Shown: positions 1 to 5,694 of the stretch, piece after piece
Layout: each line of letters begins with the position of its first letter
Numbering within the stretch: the stretch's first letter is position 1
DNA from: Flavobacteriaceae bacterium UBA3478
Lineage (GTDB): Bacteria > Bacteroidota > Bacteroidia > Flavobacteriales > Flavobacteriaceae
Assembly: GCA_002381155.1 (NCBI GenBank)
Contig: DFQX01000006.1
Coordinates: forward strand, 1 to 6,979
Reading direction: 5' to 3'
DNA: 6,979 nucleotides
Translations under genes and position numbers: made by a program
Notes under the pieces: generated by a model
Told to the model about the DNA's origin: nothing
The model's database searches: none
The model's input: the letters and a program-made list of their open reading frames with translations, nothing else

Positions 1-824
1 GCGTAATCGCGATAAGTAACCCTAGCTCGGTAATACCAATTTTCATTTCTAGCTACGATCGATGAAGAGACTCCAATCAGTTCATTGTTCGTTTCACCGG
101 TGAGATTAATATCACCGCTGAAGGTATTCTTAGCTGGGGTCTGTGGCGGACGTATATCAATCACTCCCCCAATAGCATCTGAACCATAAAGTAAGGATGC
201 CGGTCCTTTAATAATTTGAACATCCTCTACTGCATACTGATCGATCTCTAAACCATGATCATTTCCCCATTGTTGCGCCTCATGCTTAATCCTATTCTGA
301 ACCACAGAAACTCTATTAAACCCTAAACCACGAATTACCGGTTTTGATTGTCCTGAACCTATCGTTATAGTACTAACTCCCGGTATCTTACGAAGGGTCT
401 GCATCAAGCTATTTTCTCGATTCGTGATCAGAAACTCTTTGGAGACTCCGACCGTCACTGTCGAAAGTTCTTGAGCACGCTGTTGTGGCGTTTGACCAAA
501 AATTTCAACCTCATCTAAAGAGGTAAACTCAGATTCTAATCTAATAATCAGCTCGTCGCTCAAATCAATGCGATTAAGCTCAATGATTTGCTTTTGATAG
601 CCAATATGAGTAACCACAAGAATATACTCTGAAGAAGGAAAAGAAAGTTTGAAACTCCCGTCCTTAGCAGTTATAGTTCCTGCCTTGCCAACTACCACGC
701 TTACACCCTCTAAGGGCTGACTAGAGCCAGTATCAATAACTCGCCCACCCACAGATAGGTTAGTCTGTGCAGAAAGCAAGGTAGATTGCACTACCATTAG
801 TAAAACAAGTATCGATTTAAGCAT
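1..824 (-). CDS. TonB-dependent outer-membrane receptor, N-terminal part (3' end beyond window)
   Basis: Reading down from the ATG at 824-822 gives 274 residues before the window edge. Residues 1-20 are a Sec signal peptide (MLKSILVLLM..., probable cleavage LLSA|Q). Residues about 22-98 resemble the carboxypeptidase-regulatory-like beta-sandwich that precedes the plug in Bacteroidota receptors (GGRVIDTGSSQPLEGVSV, DGSFKL, THIGYQ). SLDEVEIFG (102-110) fits a TonB-box position. The plug follows: LRKIPGV (144-150), PVIRGLGFNRVSV (162-174), VEDVQIIKGPASLLYGSDAIGG (199-220, in pieces) and the start of the barrel after about 235. The family imports scarce ligands across the outer membrane using TonB/ExbBD energy. 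WGNDHGLEID (186-195) is typical of receptors without SusC features; no SusD partner is seen. The gene sits 83 bp after a small HxxxH/CxxC protein, probably in one transcript, so metal, metal-complex or heme uptake is plausible but inferred. The substrate is unknown. Confidence 0.93.
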   Translation of the reverse strand, partial: MLKSILVLLMVVQSTLLSAQTNLSVGGRVIDTGSSQPLEGVSVVVGKAGTITAKDGSFKLSFPSSEYILVVTHIGYQKQIIELNRIDLSDELIIRLESEFTSLDEVEIFGQTPQQRAQELSTVTVGVSKEFLITNRENSLMQTLRKIPGVSTITIGSGQSKPVIRGLGFNRVSVVQNRIKHEAQQWGNDHGLEIDQYAVEDVQIIKGPASLLYGSDAIGGVIDIRPPQTPAKNTFSGDINLTGETNNELIGVSSSIVARNENWYYRARVTYRDY

Positions 825-862
825 ATCGATATTCAGTAAAGATTAACTAGAAACAAGGGCAA

Positions 863-891
863 TCTGCATTTCAAAATCTAATAAATGCAGA
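863..891. repeat. 9-bp perfect inverted repeat between small protein gene and receptor gene
   Basis: TCTGCATTT at 863-871 is exactly complementary to AAATGCAGA at 883-891, with an 11-base AT-rich spacer. It begins 16 bases after the stop of the upstream small gene and ends 38 bases before the receptor start. In minus-strand RNA it would form a hairpin. The tail after it (TTGCCCTTGTTTC) is only weakly U-rich, so a full intrinsic terminator is unlikely. Partial attenuation, an mRNA processing or stability element, or a dyad operator are all possible. The repeat is seen directly; its role is inferred. Confidence 0.5.
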
Positions 892-907
892 ACAATAGCT
901 AGAATTA

Positions 908-1210
908 TTAAACCCTTGGGGGAGGTCTAGAAAGGACCTGAAGTGAGAATGCGTAGCGATAAACCGCAGACTTATAGTGGATAACCTCATCTGAAAAATG
1001 AATTTCAAATGGTGATTCAACTTCATAGTCGACTACTGGCTCGCTACCTAATGATTCTTGAACGTCTTTGACTACGACCTCGCAAAGCTCGCACTCATCG
1101 ATCATAGTGTCTTCAGAGGCATGAATAAGGGCGTGTACTCCCAATAATTTTACTGAGAGTAGTAGCATTACAGCTAAGCCTGAAAAAATCTTAAATGCCT
1201 TTGAATTCAT
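908..1210 (-). CDS. Small exported or membrane-anchored protein with HxxxH, CxxC and C-terminal RPPP; putative metal-related
   Basis: The product has 100 residues. A basic N-terminus (MNSKAFK) is followed by a hydrophobic stretch at about 8-24 (IFSGLAVMLLLSVKLLG), either a signal peptide cleaved near VHA or a membrane anchor. Next come HALIH (26-30) and CELC (40-43), a compact set of two His and two Cys that could bind a metal, then an acidic middle (45-75). The C-terminus is LSRPPPRV, with Pro at 96-98. From general knowledge, small unnamed proteins of this pattern (His pair, CxxC, C-terminal RPPP) recur in Bacteroidota next to TonB-dependent receptors or metal transport genes; that recollection is not checked here. 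It lies upstream of a receptor in the same direction, 83 bp away, probably co-transcribed. A partner or periplasmic metal chaperone for the receptor is an inference. No named domain is recognised. The start ATG is preceded by an A-rich stretch (GTAAAGA), normal for this phylum. Confidence 0.82.
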   Translation of the reverse strand: MNSKAFKIFSGLAVMLLLSVKLLGVHALIHASEDTMIDECELCEVVVKDVQESLGSEPVVDYEVESPFEIHFSDEVIHYKSAVYRYAFSLQVLSRPPPRV

Positions 1211-1239
1211 TCTTTACGAATTTAAGGATAAAGGATTTA

Positions 1240-1300
1240 AAATAAAAAGAACCACCCCAGGATTAGCTCCCGTTGGTTTCTATGCTAGTTGGGCTTTTTT
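1240..1300 (-). terminator. Possible (bidirectional?) terminator region after tRNA-Ser
   Basis: On either strand an imperfect stem can be drawn: CCCA (1256-1259) with TGGG (1290-1293) and TAGC (1264-1267) with GCTA (1284-1287), separated by small internal loops. A second stem pairs AACCA (1250-1254) with TGGTT (1274-1278). Read on the minus strand, downstream of the tRNA, a T-rich run (TTTTTATTT, complement of 1240-1248) follows. Read on the plus strand, six T and then GTTTT follow at 1295-1305. The position right after the tRNA and the T-runs on both sides support a terminator, but the stems are imperfect. Apart from this, 1211-1306 holds only the leader of the small protein gene. Confidence 0.4.
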
Positions 1301-1306
1301 GTTTTG

Positions 1307-1393
1307 CGGAGAGAGGGGGATTCGAACCCCCGATACAGTTTCCCGTATACACACTTTCCAGGCGTGCTCTTTCAACCACTCAGACACCTCTCC
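1307..1393 (-). tRNA. tRNA-Ser (anticodon GGA)
   Basis: The minus strand gives an 87-nt class II tRNA. The acceptor stem GGAGAGG pairs with TCTCTCC (one G-T pair) and the discriminator base is G at 1307. The anticodon stem CACGC/GTGTG encloses loop CTGGAAA, so the anticodon is GGA, reading UCC and UCU. A long variable arm is present (TACGG-GAAA-CTGTA), the hallmark of tRNA-Ser, followed by the T-arm GGGGG-TTCGAAT-CCCCC. CCA is not encoded: the bases after G73 are CAA, so it would be added enzymatically. Confidence 0.97.
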
Positions 1394-1404
1394 AAAAAGG
1401 AGTG

Positions 1405-1422
1405 CTAAGATAAGTTCTTATC
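1405..1422 (-). promoter_or_regulatory. Candidate tRNA-Ser promoter element with embedded palindrome
   Basis: On the minus strand TATCTTAG (complement of 1405-1412) matches five of the six fixed positions of the Bacteroidota -7 consensus TAnnTTTG. It lies about 11 bases before the mature tRNA 5' end, which suits a short leader. No TTTG-type -33 element stands at the usual 19-base spacing (CCGC is there instead), so the call is weak. A 14-bp palindrome, GATAAG-TT-CTTATC (1409-1422), overlaps it. Confidence 0.3.
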
Positions 1423-1449
1423 CGATTAATAGCGGTGGTTAAATTCATA

Positions 1450-1471
1450 ACTTTAGATACTAATCTTAAGT
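1450..1471. repeat. 22-bp imperfect dyad directly upstream of the VOC gene
   Basis: ACTTTAGAT (1450-1458) and ATCTTAAGT (1463-1471) are complementary at eight of nine positions (a T-T mismatch at 1454/1467) around a four-base loop ACTA. The dyad ends three bases before the ATG at 1475. It could be an operator, or a hairpin that would mask translation from that ATG. If the internal ATG at 1559 is the real start, it would instead lie in the promoter or leader. Confidence 0.4.
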
Positions 1472-1474
1472 ATT

Positions 1475-1903
1475 ATGATCTACGCGATTTGGTTTACCCT
1501 AATAACGATTTTGGTACTATCTATTCTTTATAGTCAAGGATATTTTGGCTTTAAAGGCATGCAACAATCAATACCACAGCTGCCCTATTTAGATAAAGAT
1601 GAAACCATTGATTTTTATCGAAATGTTTTAGGTTTTGAGGTAGGTGATGACTGGAACGGGTATATCATTACCCGAAAAGATCAAATTGAGATTCATCTTT
1701 GGCAGTGTGATGACGAAAACCTCCCGAAAAACACAGGTTGCTACATCAGATACGGTAGAAATATTGAGAATTTATATCTCAAATACAGCAGGGCAACTAT
1801 CATCCATGAGCACGGAAAATTAGAACTCAAACCTTGGGGTATAAAGCAGTTTTCTATTCTAGATAATAGCGGAAATATTATCCATATCGGACAAAATGCT
1901 TAA
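1475..1903 (+). CDS. VOC-superfamily protein, glyoxalase/bleomycin-resistance-like, with possible N-terminal membrane segment
   Basis: Residues 30-142 resemble bleomycin-resistance-type VOC proteins: PQLPYLDKDETIDFYRNVLGFEV (34-56, in pieces), IEIHLWQCDD (71-80), NTGCYIRY (86-93) and PWGIKQFSILD then GNIIHIGQ (120-140). Such proteins form dimers of paired beta-alpha-beta-beta-beta units; the bleomycin-binding members sequester drug without a metal, while others are enzymes. Resistance is not shown by this sequence, and the true ligand is unknown. The first 28 residues (MIYAIWFTLITILVLSILYS...) are hydrophobic and unusual for the family. Met29, at 1559, would give a 114-residue protein starting at the usual family position, so the reported start may be too long. 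The stop overlaps the ATG of the next gene, suggesting co-transcription with the hydrolase. Confidence 0.83.
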   Translation: MIYAIWFTLITILVLSILYSQGYFGFKGMQQSIPQLPYLDKDETIDFYRNVLGFEVGDDWNGYIITRKDQIEIHLWQCDDENLPKNTGCYIRYGRNIENLYLKYSRATIIHEHGKLELKPWGIKQFSILDNSGNIIHIGQNA

Positions 1904-2879
1904 TTCCTTGAAGATGAAATATTACCTCATAGTACTAATTAGTTTAATCAGTTTAGGCGCAAAAGCTCAAGAAGAAATCATTCGATTTGTAAGTGCAAAC
2001 CCTTATACATTTAATGATATAATGACTGATCTTGAAGATCAAGAATCTCAAGAAGTATTTGGAGTTTTGAGACTTCCAGAAGTAGTTAGTAATGAGAAAT
2101 TGCCTGTGGTTTTAGGTGTGGCCGGAAGCCTCGGATGGAGAGAACATCACCTAGACTACCTTGAGCAATATCGCGAACAGGGCATGGCAACCTTCGAATT
2201 AAAAAGCTTTAAAAGCAGAGGGATAACCTCAACAGTTGGTAGTCAAAGCGAGGTTACGATGGCCGCTATGGTACTCGATGCTTATAGAGCCCTAGAGGCA
2301 CTTTCGAAGCATCCGAGAGTAGATGCAAATCGAATTGCAATCACTGGCTGGAGTTTAGGTGGTGGAGTAACTTTATTTTCGGCATGGCTGCCTCTTAAAG
2401 ACGCCATCAATAAAGAACTTTCTTTTGCTGCACATTTGGCCTTGTATCCGCCCTGTTTTGTGACACCAACCAACCTTTCCTTTAGCAAAGCTCCCATGCA
2501 TATACTCATCGGAGCAGTTGATAATTGGACGCCCGCTGCCCCTTGCGAAGAATTGGTCAAATTATTAGAAAACACCAACGATATAGGTGTGACGATTTAT
2601 GAGAACGCGCACCACGGATATGATAGCGAAATTCCCGTTCAAGAAAATGAAAAGGGGTATAGCTTCACTAATTGTCGATTCGAATTGAATGACGAAGGGG
2701 ATGTGCTCATGAATACTTTAGGTATTGCGATGAGCAACTCCTTTCTTCAAAAATTAGGATTTGCCTTTTGCGCTAAAAAAGGAGTATCGATTGGCGGAAA
2801 CAAAGAGGCTAGAGCAGCCTCAATGTCCTTTGCCAATACTTTTATGAAGCGACACCTTAAAGGTGATTCCAGTGAATAA
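1896..2879 (+). CDS. Secreted dienelactone-hydrolase-like alpha/beta hydrolase
   Basis: The product has 327 residues. The N-terminus is a Sec signal peptide ending GAKA|QEE (about residue 24). The alpha/beta-hydrolase fold shows LPVVLGVAGSLGW (69-81), the nucleophile elbow GWSLGG with Ser153, the acid loop IGAVDNWTPAAPC with Asp209, and AHHGYD with His240 as the likely catalytic base. This order and the HGY/HGF ending fit the dienelactone-hydrolase family, where Ser is common in the broader set (Cys in classical enzymes). Substrate unknown; an ester or lactone is likely. Four cysteines (187, 217, 260, 292) could pair in the periplasm. The region after His240 is a roughly 85-residue tail that is longer than in compact family members. 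The start may be 1896 (A-rich upstream, overlapping the VOC stop) or Met7 at 1914, which gives a cleaner signal peptide. The 3' end overlaps the convergent M14 gene by 23 bp. Confidence 0.88.
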   Translation: MLNSLKMKYYLIVLISLISLGAKAQEEIIRFVSANPYTFNDIMTDLEDQESQEVFGVLRLPEVVSNEKLPVVLGVAGSLGWREHHLDYLEQYREQGMATFELKSFKSRGITSTVGSQSEVTMAAMVLDAYRALEALSKHPRVDANRIAITGWSLGGGVTLFSAWLPLKDAINKELSFAAHLALYPPCFVTPTNLSFSKAPMHILIGAVDNWTPAAPCEELVKLLENTNDIGVTIYENAHHGYDSEIPVQENEKGYSFTNCRFELNDEGDVLMNTLGIAMSNSFLQKLGFAFCAKKGVSIGGNKEARAASMSFANTFMKRHLKGDSSE

Positions 2880-5619
2880 TTACATTCCAAAAAAGGCCGC
2901 TATCATGATGATTCAAGAAACGATCTAGCGGATTAAAAGCGAATGAAACAACATGGCCTTTGCCATGAGGTAAGTTATAAATAGCTCCCGTTCCGATGAT
3001 ATCCTTTTCATTTCGAACCATTCCTGACATGACATACTTTCTAGGCTTAACCGACTCTTTAACTTCTTCTGAAATCTCTGTCGTCGAGGATAATCCCATG
3101 ATTTCTCCGGTGTAGGGTTTTTCATCAGCTAAAGGTTCATCACCAAATTGCGCAACCATATACTTACGATCAAGAAGATCAGAGCGTAACATAGGAGTGT
3201 TTCCTTTGTACAAGTGAAACTCTTCAGGGTAACCATAGAGAATAGGGCTTTCTATACTTCTAGCCTTGGCAGTTACGATTGATCCTGGATGAAATAAACG
3301 TGATGAGCGATAGCTACTTAAAACTCCTCCAATCCCTAGGTCAGCAATAATTGCTGCGGCATTATCTAAAGGTACTAGCACTCCACCATTTTTTACGAAT
3401 TCATTCAGATTATTCAGACCATCGAAGCCTGGCCCGCCAGTCATATCATCCGTTTGATCGGGATACCCATGTGAAGGATATTCTTTGGTCTTTGTAAAAG
3501 GCATCGGCCCAAACTTCTCGTCTACCCCATGTACAAACTGAGTCATTCCCCTTCTAAAATGCGGAATCACAATCACGTCAAAGTCTTTTGATAATCGACC
3601 CGCCTTTAAATCATCTTTGTCGATGCTCGTGTAAGGCACACCCAGCTGTTCAAAAGTATAGCGCACCCAACCCTCTGCTTGGGTATCTGTCCAACTGTGA
3701 TAAACAGCAATTTTAGGAAGATTTACAAGGCGTTTATCGCTAATGGCTTCGTTAACCGCAATTAAATCAAGACCGAATTTAGAAGCCAACTCATTCGCAT
3801 TTTTAGCGCCAAGATTCTCAATAATAATCGAACCTGGGGCTAAAGTAAACCCTCCGAGCTGCTTAGAACTATCAATCACATAAGCCTTAGCCGTTCCTTT
3901 TAAGTCGAATAACGCAGGTACCACATTGGATTGGGCATTGTAATTAATGGCATAGGTAGTAGAAGTTCCCTCAACCTTCCCACTATACGCGACATTTTCG
4001 GTAAGAAGTTGAAGCGTCGAAGGGTTTTCATGCCACTGTTCTTCTCTTTCAACATCAACACCATAAAGTAGATCGAGTGTCCATGCAATAGCATCGTAAG
4101 GAGGAAACTTAGCATCTTTCGGGTAATTCTGCTCAGTAAGTAAATCATACACCAACTTACTGTAGGGCTGATTCAGCTGAATTAGGTAATCTCCCTCATC
4201 TTTTCCACCAATTACCTTATGTAACTCAATCCCCTGAACCATTAATTGATTAATTAGATAGGCGGCTTTAACCGGGTCCTTTTGGTTTTTCAGTACTCTG
4301 AATTGTTTGATCTTATTCTTCGATCCAAAAGCTACATTGTTCTGTCCCTTCTTATAAAAATTCTTCAAAAGACCTGAACGATTATCAGCGGCATAAGTAA
4401 GTGAAGCAAGTACCCCCGCCTGCATATAATTAGTATTGTTACGCGCCGACCAATTGACCATTCCCGAAGCAGGATCAGGACGATACCACTCCTTTGAAGT
4501 AACCGGATCTCCAGCATATTTACTCTTGGTGAGATCTCTTAGGTAGGTGTTAGCACCTGCATTCCCGAAGGTTTCATAAAAACGACCGATAGAGTTATGC
4601 GTATTGGCTACCCAAACTCCGTATCCGGGCCACCATCCGTCATAAAAGGCCCAGTGAAATACCCCAGGTAGACCCTGAGCAGAGAGGCTTGTCATCTCAT
4701 AATTCGCGATAGTCTGCCATTCTCCAACCGTAATTGGATCAACGTTATCGTTGTAAGGGCCGGTACCTGTAGATATGTAAAGCAGTGGCACCGACTCATG
4801 TAAATCAAGCATCACATTTGGATGCCAATCATAAAAGATCTTGAAAATATTCTTTGTGATTTCCTGACTAATCTGAAGCCCGTCTCGGTTATTGTCATGA
4901 AATACGTATTTACCCCAATAAGGTGTAGATCGAGGAAAACCATCATCCCACTGCTCACGATGTTTTGAATACCGGTGATACCAATCGACTTGCTTATCTC
5001 TGCCGTCAGGCTCTGAAACGGGATTAATAAGTACAATGACGTTCTTACGGATGTGTTTAATTTCCTCCGATTCATCAGTAATGAGTCGATAGGCGAGTTC
5101 CATTAACATTTCAGGAGAACCCATCTCGGTAGAATGCATTCCTCCGTTTAAATAATAAACACTCTTTCCTTCAATAGCTATCTCTTTAGCTCGCTGCTCA
5201 CTAGTTGATCTTGGATCAGCTAATTCTCTCAGCATCGATTTATATACTTCAGCATTTACCAAGTTTTCAGCATCTGAGATGGCAATCAAATGAATCGCTC
5301 GACCCTCCTCGCTAGTCCCAACCTGCTCCACCATCAATCGATCTGATTGTTCACTAAGAAGCTTATAATACCCGTAGATCTCTGTGGTATTATGCATGAC
5401 CATAGGGGTTCCGATAATCGTTCCAAAATGGTCCAATGGAGATGAAATTGAAGTATGATCAACAATTTTTGCAATCGAAGAGGGATAGAAACGATCGTCA
5501 GTAGTGTACTTCTTGATTAGTTGCTCATATTCAGAATCATTCTGTTGAGCGATTATTTGAGTCCCTTGAAAAGAAAGAGCACAGGCTAATAAAATCGAAC
5601 GTATAGTTAGGTTGTTCAT
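2857..5619 (-). CDS. Secreted M14-family zinc carboxypeptidase with C-terminal amidotransferase-like domain
   Basis: The product has 920 residues. Residues 1-25 are a signal peptide (cleavage near IIAQ|QN). The M14 peptidase domain (about 75-370) has the zinc motif HSTE (His162, Glu165) in GGMHSTEMGSPE, PDGR (204-207), NNRDG (243-247, candidate substrate-carboxylate Asn/Arg), third zinc ligand His274 in LDLHES, and Glu349 in FYETFGN as likely general base. This is the metallocarboxypeptidase layout, cleaving C-terminal residues of peptides outside the cytoplasm. A linker and middle beta-rich region (about 370-630) leads to a C-terminal domain (about 635-920; KIAVYHSWTDTQAEGW, FDVIVIPH, NGGVLVPLD, GKGHVVSFAFNP) resembling glutamine-amidotransferase-like Rossmann folds. 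The mature protein contains no cysteine, so that domain has no Cys nucleophile and is probably structural or binding. The gene is divergent from an exported amidohydrolase. Substrate specificity is unknown. Confidence 0.92.
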   Translation of the reverse strand: MNNLTIRSILLACALSFQGTQIIAQQNDSEYEQLIKKYTTDDRFYPSSIAKIVDHTSISSPLDHFGTIIGTPMVMHNTTEIYGYYKLLSEQSDRLMVEQVGTSEEGRAIHLIAISDAENLVNAEVYKSMLRELADPRSTSEQRAKEIAIEGKSVYYLNGGMHSTEMGSPEMLMELAYRLITDESEEIKHIRKNVIVLINPVSEPDGRDKQVDWYHRYSKHREQWDDGFPRSTPYWGKYVFHDNNRDGLQISQEITKNIFKIFYDWHPNVMLDLHESVPLLYISTGTGPYNDNVDPITVGEWQTIANYEMTSLSAQGLPGVFHWAFYDGWWPGYGVWVANTHNSIGRFYETFGNAGANTYLRDLTKSKYAGDPVTSKEWYRPDPASGMVNWSARNNTNYMQAGVLASLTYAADNRSGLLKNFYKKGQNNVAFGSKNKIKQFRVLKNQKDPVKAAYLINQLMVQGIELHKVIGGKDEGDYLIQLNQPYSKLVYDLLTEQNYPKDAKFPPYDAIAWTLDLLYGVDVEREEQWHENPSTLQLLTENVAYSGKVEGTSTTYAINYNAQSNVVPALFDLKGTAKAYVIDSSKQLGGFTLAPGSIIIENLGAKNANELASKFGLDLIAVNEAISDKRLVNLPKIAVYHSWTDTQAEGWVRYTFEQLGVPYTSIDKDDLKAGRLSKDFDVIVIPHFRRGMTQFVHGVDEKFGPMPFTKTKEYPSHGYPDQTDDMTGGPGFDGLNNLNEFVKNGGVLVPLDNAAAIIADLGIGGVLSSYRSSRLFHPGSIVTAKARSIESPILYGYPEEFHLYKGNTPMLRSDLLDRKYMVAQFGDEPLADEKPYTGEIMGLSSTTEISEEVKESVKPRKYVMSGMVRNEKDIIGTGAIYNLPHGKGHVVSFAFNPLDRFLNHHDSGLFWNVIIHWNHL

Positions 5620-5694
5620 AAACGTGAATTTGCTTCAATGTAATGAAATATTCTTAGGATTTATCATACCTTAAAAGCACTTAATTCAAACACT
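5620..5694. promoter_or_regulatory. 75-bp divergent control region for M14 peptidase and amidohydrolase
   Basis: Two gene starts face away from each other here, so both promoters must lie in or overlap these 75 AT-rich bases. Weak -7-like matches to TAnnTTTG are TACCTTAA (5667-5674, plus strand) and TACATTGA (complement of 5635-5642, minus strand). Neither has a TTTG element at the expected spacing, so exact promoters are not called. The layout suggests shared regulation. No clear operator palindrome is seen. Confidence 0.45.

Noticed and set aside
1240..1290. Resemblance of the minus-strand CTAGCATA...ACGGG stretch to a phage T7-type terminator
   Set aside because: Only short words match; the characteristic stem is absent, so it is taken as chance.
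1307..1393. tRNA-Ser as an integration site of a mobile element
   Set aside because: No repeat of the tRNA 3' end, no integrase and no shift in gene style is visible in the window.
2282..2578. Open frame of 98 codons on the minus strand inside the alpha/beta hydrolase gene
   Set aside because: It lies wholly opposite a well-supported gene with family motifs and its translation shows no recognisable domain.
2853..2865. CACCTTAAAGGTG hairpin as an intrinsic terminator for the convergent genes
   Set aside because: The stem is only 5 bp with a 3-base loop and no T-run follows on either strand.
2925..5075. Three short open frames (2925-3125, 3900-4148, 4812-5075) inside the M14 gene, same strand and different frame
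   Set aside because: They are frame shadows of a gene with a complete zinc site; no start context or domain supports them.
5572..5619. Lipoprotein signal at Cys13 of the M14 peptidase (LLAC)
   Set aside because: The hydrophobic stretch before Cys13 is too short and the -2 residue does not fit; cleavage near IIAQ by signal peptidase I is more likely.
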